Positions 17,095 through 24,204 of a stretch of DNA of 64,000 nt are shown here, in pieces. The DNA is from Phaeacidiphilus oryzae TH49 (GTDB lineage: Bacteria > Actinomycetota > Actinomycetes > Streptomycetales > Streptomycetaceae). The translations under genes were made by a program, and so were the position numbers. The notes beneath the pieces were generated by a model, which worked only from the letters and a program-made list of their open reading frames with translations, did no database searches and had not been told where the DNA came from. Position 1 is the first letter of the stretch, and every line of letters begins with the position of its first letter. The stretch lies in assembly GCF_000744815.1 (NCBI RefSeq), contig NZ_JQMQ01000005.1, forward strand, positions 1,558,055 through 1,622,054, read 5' to 3'.

Positions 17095-18324
17095 ATGTCC
17101 CCCATGCCGCCCACCTGGTCCCGCCGCCCGAGCTCCGACCGCGCCCCGGGCGCGATGCGCGGGCCCGGCAGCATGCGGGAGGCCAACGAGCGGCTGGTCC
17201 TCGACCACCTGCTGGCCCGGCCGGAGGCCCGCTCCGCCCCGCAGCTGGCCGCGGACACCGGCCTCTCCCGGCCCACCGCCAACCAGGCCCTGGCCCGCCT
17301 GGAGGCGGCCGGCCTGGTACGCCAGTCGGGCCGCCGCACCGGACAGGCCGGGCGCGCGGCCAGGCTCTTCGAGCCGGACCCGGACGCCGGGCGGGTGCTG
17401 GCCGCCCACGTCGGCGAGGGCCGGGTGCGGCTGCTGCTGGCCGACCTCTCCGGCCGGGTCGTCGAGCGGCAGTCGGTCGAGGTGCCGGACGGCACCGACC
17501 TCGCGGCGGAGACCGCGCAACGGCTGACCGGGCTCCTCGCCGCCCACGAGGTGCCGTGCGAGCGGGTGCTCTCGGTGGTCGTGGGCAGCCCCGGCACCTA
17601 CGACCCGGGCAGCCACCGGCTCTGGCACACCGCGAACCTCCCCGGCTGGGACGGTCCGGCGCTGCTGCCGCTGCTGCCGGCGGAGCTCGGCCCGCTGGTC
17701 CGGTTCGAGAACGACATCGACCTGGCGGCGGTCGCCGAGCACACGGACGGCGCCGGACGCGGGGTGGACGACTTCGTGCTGCTGTCGGTCGGCGACGGGG
17801 TCGGGCTCGGCGCGTTCTGCGGCGGGCGGCTGCATCGGGGATCGCACGGCTCGGCCGGGGAGATCGCCTTCCTGCTGGTCGGGGCGGAGGACCCGAGGGG
17901 GCCCGCGCGGGAGCGGGGCGCACTGGAGAGCGCCGCCTCCTCGGACGCGCTGCTGGCCGCCGCGCGGGCGGCGGGCCTGGGCGAACTCGCCGAGCCGGCC
18001 GAGCTGTTCGCGCTGGCGGCGGCGGGGGACGCGGCGGCGCTCGCGGTCCAGGACCGCGAGGTCGACCTGCTGGCGCGGGCCCTGGTCGCGGTGGCCGCGA
18101 TCCACGATCCGGAGCTGGTGGTACTGGGCGGACCGGCGCTGGGCGAGCACGCCGAGAGCCTGCTGGGCCCCCTCGCCGACCGCTTCAGCGCGCTGGTCCC
18201 GCTGCCGCTCCCCGCGCTGACGGCCTCCGCCACCGGTGCAGACGCGACCCTCTCCGGCGCTCTCGCCCACGCCCGCCGGCACGCCTGGCGGGAGGCCCAC
18301 GCACGCGCCTGCGCGGCGGGCTGA
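17095..18324 (+). CDS. ROK family transcriptional repressor (NagC/XylR type)
   Basis: A 409-aa regulator. Residues about 25-85 form a winged helix-turn-helix (LVLDHLLARPEARSAPQLA, then TGLSRPTANQALARLEAAGLV). This is followed by a ROK sugar-binding domain with SPGTYDPGS, FENDIDLAAVAE, GDGVGLGAF and GSAGEIAF. The zinc CxCG cluster is absent here too. The start is ATG 17095, and an in-frame ATG three codons later is also possible. Its divergent position indicates control of the APC permease/ROK kinase operon, probably relieved by the transported solute or its phosphate. Confidence 0.88.
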   Translation: MSPMPPTWSRRPSSDRAPGAMRGPGSMREANERLVLDHLLARPEARSAPQLAADTGLSRPTANQALARLEAAGLVRQSGRRTGQAGRAARLFEPDPDAGRVLAAHVGEGRVRLLLADLSGRVVERQSVEVPDGTDLAAETAQRLTGLLAAHEVPCERVLSVVVGSPGTYDPGSHRLWHTANLPGWDGPALLPLLPAELGPLVRFENDIDLAAVAEHTDGAGRGVDDFVLLSVGDGVGLGAFCGGRLHRGSHGSAGEIAFLLVGAEDPRGPARERGALESAASSDALLAAARAAGLGELAEPAELFALAAAGDAAALAVQDREVDLLARALVAVAAIHDPELVVLGGPALGEHAESLLGPLADRFSALVPLPLPALTASATGADATLSGALAHARRHAWREAHARACAAG

Positions 18325-18530
18325 CGGCCTGCGGCGCGGAGTGCCAAGCGCCGCGCCAAGCGTCAAGCGCCGAACGCCGAACGCCGTCGCCGGCGGCGAA
18401 CGGCCGCGTCCGTCCGGAACAGGTCGCCCCGCCCCTGGACTTCCCCGGCCCCGCGGCCAACACTCGCGTCCGGACAGGCGCTCTTCGACGACGGCGGCGC
18501 GGAGGCCGTGCCGCGTGGGGAGGACATGTG

Positions 18531-18998
18531 GTGGCGGAGGAGTGGGAACCGCAGGCGGAGGTGGCGGCAGAACGGTCGCTGAGGCGGACGGCGGAGATCG
18601 GCGCGCCGCCGGAGAAGGTCTGGCAGGTCGTCGGCGACTTCCAGTCGCTCGGCGACTGGCACCCCTCCGTGCCCCCGGCGGAGCGCGAGGTCGGGCCGGA
18701 CGGCGGGGAGTTCCGGGTCTTCAGGCTGGGCGGCCAGGAGGTCGCCCGCGAGCGGCTGGTCGCCCGCGACGACGCCGAGCGGCGCTACAGCTACGCGATC
18801 GTGGACCCGTTCCTGGCGATCAGCGACTACGTCGCCACCCTCGCGGTGCTGCCCGCCGCCGGCGGCTCCCGCGTCGAGTGGACGGCGACCTACCGCGCGC
18901 ACACGGCGGAGGCCGTCGCCCAGGTCGAGGAGATCTTCGGCGACGGCACGTACGGCGCGGGGCTGGAGGCGCTGCGCGAGCGCTTCGCCGGCGGGTGA
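18531..18998 (+). CDS. SRPBCC family protein
   Basis: A 155-aa START/SRPBCC-fold protein. Recognisable are RRTAEIGAPPEKVWQVVGDFQSLGDWHP at the N-terminus, split by the family's strand-helix pattern, a central beta-rich part with YSYAIVD, and a C-terminal helix VAQVEEIFGDGTYGAGLEALRERF. The fold encloses a hydrophobic pocket for lipids or polyketides, and no specific role is visible. Two adjacent in-frame GTG codons (18528, 18531) are possible starts. The second has better spacing from GGGGAGG at 18517-18523. It ends just before a long hairpin. Confidence 0.82.
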   Translation: MAEEWEPQAEVAAERSLRRTAEIGAPPEKVWQVVGDFQSLGDWHPSVPPAEREVGPDGGEFRVFRLGGQEVARERLVARDDAERRYSYAIVDPFLAISDYVATLAVLPAAGGSRVEWTATYRAHTAEAVAQVEEIFGDGTYGAGLEALRERFAGG

Positions 18999-19006
18999 CT
19001 GCCTCC

Positions 19007-19056
19007 GCCGGCGGGTGACGCCCTCCGGCCCGGCCGGAGCGGCGTCACCCGCCGGC
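19007..19056. terminator. very long near-perfect hairpin between convergent genes
   Basis: Arms 19007-19030 and 19032-19056 pair over 24 bp with a single bulged base (19040) and the tip at 19031. The hairpin lies between the SRPBCC stop and the GH31 stop. CGCCGGCGGGTGAC also occurs at 18987-19000, spanning the SRPBCC stop codon, so the stem arm duplicates the gene's 3' end. Confidence 0.8.
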
Positions 19057-19063
19057 GTCCGGC

Positions 19064-21823
19064 TCAGCCGGTCAGCACCACCCGGAAGGCGTGGCCCGTG
19101 GGGACCACCGGAGTCTTGACCGTGGTCACCCCCGTCGCCGGGTCGTAGTACCAGCCGGAGGCCGCGCCGCTCAGCGCGGCGGCCGAGGAGGCCTCCGCCA
19201 GCCGGTGGCCGTCGGCGACCGCCCCCGAGGGGGCGTGCCCGCCGCCGTGGACGGTGAGGAGGTACGAGCGCGCCGCCGGCTTTCCGCTGTAGTCGCCGAC
19301 GCTGGCGCCGATGGACAGCACGGTCGAACCGCCGCCCGCCGACTGGGCGGTGACGTTCTGGGTGGCCGAGGAGCCGTCGGCGAACTGCCGGGTCGTTCCG
19401 TCGTCCTCGTAGAGGCTGAAGGCGGAGCGGCCGCCGCGGGCCCGGGACGGGTAGACGTCGTAGTCCAGCTCGCCCTTGTCCCGGGTCTGCCAACTCGTCG
19501 TCCCCTGCGGCCACATGGGCACGATCGAGCCCGACTTCACGAAGAGCGGCAGGGTGTCCAGCGGAGCCGAGTAGCCGTTGACGGTCGTCGGTCCGTGGTA
19601 CGTCTTCCCGGTCCAGTAGTCGGTCCAGTCGCCGGCCGGCAGGTAGATGCCGTCGCGGACGTCCGAGTCCTGGTAGACCGGGGCCACCAGGAAGTCGGAG
19701 CCGAGGAGGAACTCCTCCTTGGCGTCCGGGCCCACCGCGTTCGGGTCGTCCGGGTACTCCAGGTAGAGCGGGCGGACGGCGCCGACGCCGGTCTTCGTCG
19801 CCTCCTCGGAGAGGGTGTACATGTACGGGATCAGCCGCTCCTTCAGCTGGAGGTACTTGCGGTTGATCGAGGTGTACGGCTCCCCGTCCTGCCAGGGGTG
19901 CTGGTCGACCTTGGCGCCGCTGCCGATCTCCGTCGCCCAGCCGTCCATGGTCATGATGGCCGGCAGGAAGGACTTCCACTCCAGGTCCCGGGTGTACATC
20001 TTCGGGTCGTGGCGGTAGATCGAGCCCACGTCGCCGGTGTCGTACGCGATGCCGGACATGGTCGCGCCCGCGTAGGTCGGGATCTGCCAGCGGATGTAGT
20101 CCCAGGAGAGCTGCTGGTCCCCGGACCACAGCACCGAGCAGCGCTGGGCGCCCGCCCAGGAGTTGGGCATCCAGACGAAGCCGCGGGCGTCGCTGTTGTC
20201 CTCGATCCCGGACTTGGCCTGGTCGCAGGCGTTGAGGGCGAAGTCGTAGCCGTTGCCGACCCAGGCCACGTCCAACTTCCGTACCCGGACGCCGGCCTGG
20301 ACCTCGGCGGCCTGGTTGGGCAGGCCGTTCTGGGTCCAGAGGCCGAGCTGGGCGTCGTCTCCCCGCAGGCCCTCGCCGGTCTGCTGGAGGTTCTCGTAGC
20401 CGCAGCCGTAGCCGTCGTTGACCAGCATCCAGCCGAGCGGCATCTGCTGCGCCTTGTACTGGTCGGCGACCTTCACCGCGTCCAGGGTGTGGCGTTCGCC
20501 GCGGTTGGCGTTGTGGAGGTAGCAGTCGGAGTCGCCGGGCTCCAGGCCGTAGACCGGGGGCATGAAGGGCTTGCCGACCAGCGAGGTGTAGTCGCCGATC
20601 ACCCGCTTGGCGTCGCCGAGCATGTAGTAGGCGTCGAACCGCCGCTCCTGCTGGCCGAGGCTGAGCGGGGAGCCGAAGTCGTACACCCCCGGGCTGAAGG
20701 TGTTCCGGAAGACGCCGTAGCCGGCACTGGACCAGTAGAAGGGCTGGGAGTTGTTCCAGCCGCCCTCGTTCCAGTCGAAGCTGTTGCCGACGTGCATCAC
20801 CGTGTCGCGGTGCGAGAAGCTGCCGTTCTGCTCCCCACCGCCGAAGAACTGCTCGCCGGCGCCGTGGTCCAGGGACTGCCGCATGCCGTCGGTGGACCAG
20901 CGCAGCGGCTTGTCCTCCTGCCAGACGCGGGTGCGGTTGTCGGCCTTGTAGAGGCCGAGCCGCAGCGGCGACTTGTAGACCCGCAGGACGGCGTCCCTGC
21001 TGCGGACGCCGTAGTAGGCGCCGGCGTCCCAGGAGGTGGTGGCGGTGTCCGCGGCCGGCTGGTGCCGGATCATCGGGTCGGTGCCGCCGGGTCCTGTGAA
21101 GGTGCCGTCCGGGGCGGCCTGGATGCGGAGCTGGTCGTCGGCCAGGAAATCGATCCGGCCCTTGAGCTGCCCGGCCGTCAACTGGTAGCTGCCGTGGCCG
21201 CCGCCGAAGGAGGTGAGGTCCCCGGCGTCGGTGGTCTGCGGCAGATACGCCTTGCCGGTGAACGAGGCATTGCTGACGTCGTAGGGCACCACCAGGACGG
21301 TGTAGGTGCCGTTGGCCGGGTTCGGGATGACGGTGGCCTCCGGGTCGGCGGTCCCGGCGCTCTCCGCGACCTCCTTGCCGGAGGAGTCATAGATGTACAT
21401 GTCGAAGTCGTCGGACTGGTTCGGCCAGCTGATCGAGACCGGTACGCCGCCCTCCGGGTTGTCGTCCCAGAAGCCGGCGGGGGCGTCCACGGTCAGGCTG
21501 AACCGGTCGCAGACGGTGTCGCCCGGGTCGGCGGTGGCGGCCGGGCAGCTGTCGGCGCCGCCCTGGGTGCCCTTGGCGTAGGTCGGGCTGGTCCAGGTCA
21601 GCGAGGTGTTCCCACCGTCGAGGGTGCCTCCGGCGGCGCTGCCGGTGGAGGCGCTGCCGGTGGCGGCGCTCGCGGCGGCGGTCGCCGCAGCCGCGGACGG
21701 CGTGCCGCCCGGGGCGAGCAGCCCTCCGAGGGCGAGCGCGCAGGCCGCGCCGGCCGAGGCGAGGACGGCCAGCGGCCTGCGCGCGGTGCGCGGCGGCCGG
21801 GGAGGGCGGAGGAGTCTTCGCAC
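19064..21823 (-). CDS. secreted GH31 family alpha-glycosidase
   Basis: A 919-aa exported enzyme that hydrolyses terminal alpha-glucosidic (or related) bonds. It has a long signal peptide with RRLLRPPRPPRTARRPL then a hydrophobic core. An alanine/threonine-rich linker follows, then a beta-sandwich like a pre-peptidase C-terminal domain (SDDFDMYIYDSSGKEVAE). The GH31 domain contains a probable nucleophile Asp in KLDVAWVG and a probable acid/base Asp in VLWSGDQ. The C-terminal beta domains are those usual for the family. GTG 21823 has AGGAGA 7 nt upstream. Promoter and palindromes lie within 170 bp upstream. Cysteine pairs (CDQ, QRC, DSDC) fit an extracellular location. Confidence 0.92.
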   Translation of the reverse strand: MRRLLRPPRPPRTARRPLAVLASAGAACALALGGLLAPGGTPSAAAATAAASAATGSASTGSAAGGTLDGGNTSLTWTSPTYAKGTQGGADSCPAATADPGDTVCDRFSLTVDAPAGFWDDNPEGGVPVSISWPNQSDDFDMYIYDSSGKEVAESAGTADPEATVIPNPANGTYTVLVVPYDVSNASFTGKAYLPQTTDAGDLTSFGGGHGSYQLTAGQLKGRIDFLADDQLRIQAAPDGTFTGPGGTDPMIRHQPAADTATTSWDAGAYYGVRSRDAVLRVYKSPLRLGLYKADNRTRVWQEDKPLRWSTDGMRQSLDHGAGEQFFGGGEQNGSFSHRDTVMHVGNSFDWNEGGWNNSQPFYWSSAGYGVFRNTFSPGVYDFGSPLSLGQQERRFDAYYMLGDAKRVIGDYTSLVGKPFMPPVYGLEPGDSDCYLHNANRGERHTLDAVKVADQYKAQQMPLGWMLVNDGYGCGYENLQQTGEGLRGDDAQLGLWTQNGLPNQAAEVQAGVRVRKLDVAWVGNGYDFALNACDQAKSGIEDNSDARGFVWMPNSWAGAQRCSVLWSGDQQLSWDYIRWQIPTYAGATMSGIAYDTGDVGSIYRHDPKMYTRDLEWKSFLPAIMTMDGWATEIGSGAKVDQHPWQDGEPYTSINRKYLQLKERLIPYMYTLSEEATKTGVGAVRPLYLEYPDDPNAVGPDAKEEFLLGSDFLVAPVYQDSDVRDGIYLPAGDWTDYWTGKTYHGPTTVNGYSAPLDTLPLFVKSGSIVPMWPQGTTSWQTRDKGELDYDVYPSRARGGRSAFSLYEDDGTTRQFADGSSATQNVTAQSAGGGSTVLSIGASVGDYSGKPAARSYLLTVHGGGHAPSGAVADGHRLAEASSAAALSGAASGWYYDPATGVTTVKTPVVPTGHAFRVVLTG

Positions 21824-21894
21824 GGGCGGTTCTCCTGTCTGGGAGGTCGACTGCGGTGCCTGGCCGTGCCGTCGATCGAGCCGCTGCGCGGGGG

Positions 21895-21943
21895 TTGCGC
21901 GAGCGCTGCGCGAAACTGCATGGAACGCGCAGACTTCGCGCAG
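21895..21943. promoter_or_regulatory. operator-like repeat cluster upstream of the GH31 gene
   Basis: CTGCGCGAA (21906-21914) and TTCGCGCAG (21935-21943) are perfect inverted 9-bp arms 20 bp apart. An additional direct copy, TTGCGCGAG, lies at 21895-21903. TTCGCGCA-type motifs resemble LacI-family operators of alpha-glucoside genes. Confidence 0.5.
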
Positions 21944-21971
21944 CTTCGAACCTCGATCGCCAGCAGGATTC

Positions 21972-21993
21972 ACAGCCCGCACAAGGGCTGTCA
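21972..21993 (-). promoter_or_regulatory. candidate GH31 promoter -35 with overlapping inverted repeat
   Basis: On the minus strand TTGACA (21993-21988) starts an inverted repeat ACAGCCC-N6-GGGCTGT (21972-21991) that fills the -35/-10 spacer. AATCCT, 18 nt downstream, is a possible -10. A repressor bound to this repeat would occlude RNA polymerase. Confidence 0.5.
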
Positions 21994-22073
21994 ATAGCGC
22001 CTGCGATAACAGGAGTTGCCGACCGCCCTCGGGCCCAGGGCCGAAGCCCCTCTGCCGCCCCGGCCGGAGCCCC

Positions 22074-22469
22074 TCAGCCGAGGACGATCTGGGTCTGCGC
22101 GGTCCGTGCCACCAACCGCTTCTGATCGTCCGTCAGGTCGGTCTCCACGGTGATCAGGGTGCGCCCGGCGTGGACCACCCGCGCGACCGCGTGCACGGTC
22201 CCCCCGCGTACCCCGCGGAAGAAGCGGGTGGACGAGTCCACCGTCGAAGTACCGGCGCCCTCCGGGAGGTTGAGGAAGGCGCAGACCGCGCCGACCGAGT
22301 CGGCCAGCGCCATCAGCGCACCGCCGTGGAGGACACCGCCCGCCGTGCAGCGCTCGGCCGCCCAGGGCAGCGAGCCCCGGACCTCCTCCGGCTCCGCCTT
22401 CTCCAGCCGCACGCCGATCCCGGCCGCGTGCGGCATCATCGCGAGCAGCTGCTCGGGGGTCGCGTCCAT
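22074..22469 (-). CDS. PaaI-like hotdog-fold thioesterase
   Basis: A 131-aa single hotdog domain with GGVLHGGALMALADSVGAVCAF in the central helix region, the PaaI/YbgC-type acyl-CoA thioesterase pattern, and STRFFRGVRGGTVHAVARVVHAG in the second half. It would hydrolyse small or aryl acyl-CoA esters in the cytoplasm as a tetramer or dimer. ATG 22469 is preceded by GAGGAG. It lies 42 bp downstream of the MFS gene on the same strand, so co-transcription is possible, but no functional tie is evident. Confidence 0.88.
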   Translation of the reverse strand: MDATPEQLLAMMPHAAGIGVRLEKAEPEEVRGSLPWAAERCTAGGVLHGGALMALADSVGAVCAFLNLPEGAGTSTVDSSTRFFRGVRGGTVHAVARVVHAGRTLITVETDLTDDQKRLVARTAQTQIVLG

Positions 22470-22511
22470 CGATCCACACTCCTCGGTAAGCAGGTAACGA
22501 GTACCGGAAAC

Positions 22512-24086
22512 CTACGACGCCGGCGTCTCCGCGCCGTCCCGCGGCAGGAACTGGACCAGCAGCGCCAGCAGCAACTCCCCTGCGGTGAGCGCGATCAGCG
22601 ACGGCTCGAAGGCGTGGGCGTAGGGGGCGGGGGCGACTCGCTCGACCTGCCCGGCGTGCCCCGCCCCGGCGCCGGTGCCCAGCGCGCCGTAGAAGACGAT
22701 GCCGATCAGCGCCACGCCCAGCGCCCCGCCAATCTGGGTGACGGTGGCCAGCACCCCGGAGGCGGCGCCGGCCAGTCGCGCCGGGACTTCCCGCAGCGCC
22801 CGCCCGGTGATCGGCGCCAGCACCATCCCCATCCCGACCCCGTCCACCAGCATCCCGGGCACCAGCCACCAGGTCGCCGGGCTGCCGCCCGCGTCCCCGA
22901 CGTGCCGTACGCCCGCCCACAGCGCCAGCAGGCCGGCCACCATCAGCAGCGCGCCGGCCGCCATCGACTGCCGGCCGAGCCGGGCCTCGATCCGGTGGGC
23001 CACCATCGAGGTGCCCAGGTATCCGGCGCCGATCGCCATGAAGAACAGCCCCGAGGTGAGCGCGCTGAGTCCGCGCCCCATCTGCAGGTACAGCGCCAGC
23101 ACCAGGAAGTACGAGCCCTGGCCGAGCATGAAGACCAGTTGCGCGGCGGTGCCCAGGGTGAACGCCCGGGAGCGGAAGAGCGCCGGCGGCAGGATCGGCT
23201 CGCCGCCGGTGGCGGCCAGCCGGCGCTGGTGGACGCCGAAGCCCGCGAAGGCCGCGGCCGAGACGGCGAAGGACACCCAGGTCCACAGCGGCCAGCCGGC
23301 CGCCCGGCCCTGGATCAGCGGCAGGACCAGGGCCACCAGCGCGGTGCCGAGGAGCACCGTCCCCGGGTTGTCGAACCGCGGCCGCCGCGGCGAGCGCTCC
23401 TCCGGCAGCACCCTGGGGATCAGGGCCAGCGCGGCGGCGCCGACCGGCAGGTTGATCAGGAAGCAGGTGCGCCAGCTGAGCCCGAGGATGTCGGCCTGGA
23501 TCAGCGCCCCGCCGATCAGCTGGCCGAGCACCCCGCCGATGCCCATCGTCAGCCCGTACATCGCGAAGGCCCGGGCCTGCGCCGGGCCGCTGTACCGGGT
23601 GCGCAGCACGGCCAGCACCTGGGTGCCGGTCAGTGCGCCGCCGACGCCCTGGGCGACCCGGGAGGCGATCAGCACCGCAGGGTCGGGGGCGAGGCCGCAG
23701 GCCAGCGAGGCGAGGGTGAAGAGGCCGAGGCCGAGGGCGAAGACCCGGCGCCGGCCGTACCGGTCGCCGAGCCGCCCGGCCGGGATCAGGCCGACGGCGA
23801 GGGCGATGGCGAAGGCGGCGATCACCCACTGGACGGCGGAGGGGCCGGCCCGCAGATGCGCCTGGAGCGAGGGCATCGCCACATTGACGATGAAGACGTC
23901 GAGCGCGGTCATGAAGGTCGCGGCCAGCACGACCGGCAGCAGGGCCGGGTGCGGGGCGGACGGGCCGGACGTGACGGACGGGGACGTGACGGGCCGGCTG
24001 GACCGGCCGGACCGGCCGGACCGGACAGTGGCGGGAGCGGTCCGCAGGGGCCGCCTCGCCGCGGGTTCCTGGGCGGTGGAACTCAC
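22512..24086 (-). CDS. MFS transporter, DHA2 (drug:H+ antiporter) type
   Basis: A 524-aa major facilitator with about 14 membrane segments after a 45-residue polar N-terminus. Motifs present are DVFIVNVAMPSLQ in TM1, AGRLGDRYGRRRVF (motif A) in loop 2-3, and GQLIGGALI (motif C, the antiporter signature) in TM5. It probably exports a hydrophobic compound using the proton gradient. The GTG start at 24086 has GGAGG about 6 nt upstream. It is divergent from the large LuxR-type regulator, which is a plausible controller. Confidence 0.9.
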   Translation of the reverse strand: MSSTAQEPAARRPLRTAPATVRSGRSGRSSRPVTSPSVTSGPSAPHPALLPVVLAATFMTALDVFIVNVAMPSLQAHLRAGPSAVQWVIAAFAIALAVGLIPAGRLGDRYGRRRVFALGLGLFTLASLACGLAPDPAVLIASRVAQGVGGALTGTQVLAVLRTRYSGPAQARAFAMYGLTMGIGGVLGQLIGGALIQADILGLSWRTCFLINLPVGAAALALIPRVLPEERSPRRPRFDNPGTVLLGTALVALVLPLIQGRAAGWPLWTWVSFAVSAAAFAGFGVHQRRLAATGGEPILPPALFRSRAFTLGTAAQLVFMLGQGSYFLVLALYLQMGRGLSALTSGLFFMAIGAGYLGTSMVAHRIEARLGRQSMAAGALLMVAGLLALWAGVRHVGDAGGSPATWWLVPGMLVDGVGMGMVLAPITGRALREVPARLAGAASGVLATVTQIGGALGVALIGIVFYGALGTGAGAGHAGQVERVAPAPYAHAFEPSLIALTAGELLLALLVQFLPRDGAETPAS

Positions 24087-24167
24087 CTTGCCTCCAAGGG
24101 AAGTGGGGGCGGCGCGGTGCTCCGCGCGCCGGAGACCAGGCTGCGGCGAAGAGGGGGTCCGGCGAAT

Positions 24168-24198
24168 CTGTCACGTATCAGTCGCACATGGGTACGCT
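24168..24198 (+). promoter_or_regulatory. probable leaderless promoter of the large LuxR-type regulator
   Basis: CTGTCA (24168-24173) and TACGCT (24193-24198) are separated by 19 nt, and the ATG follows the -10 by 6 nt. No ribosome-binding site precedes the ATG, consistent with a leaderless mRNA. Confidence 0.5.
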
Positions 24199-24204
24199 CG
24201 CCCC

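Noticed and set aside
19091-21997. A 968-codon plus-strand open frame opposite the GH31 gene
   Set aside because: It is the complement of a gene with a signal peptide and GH31 active-site residues. The antisense protein is Val/Gly/Arg-rich and featureless.
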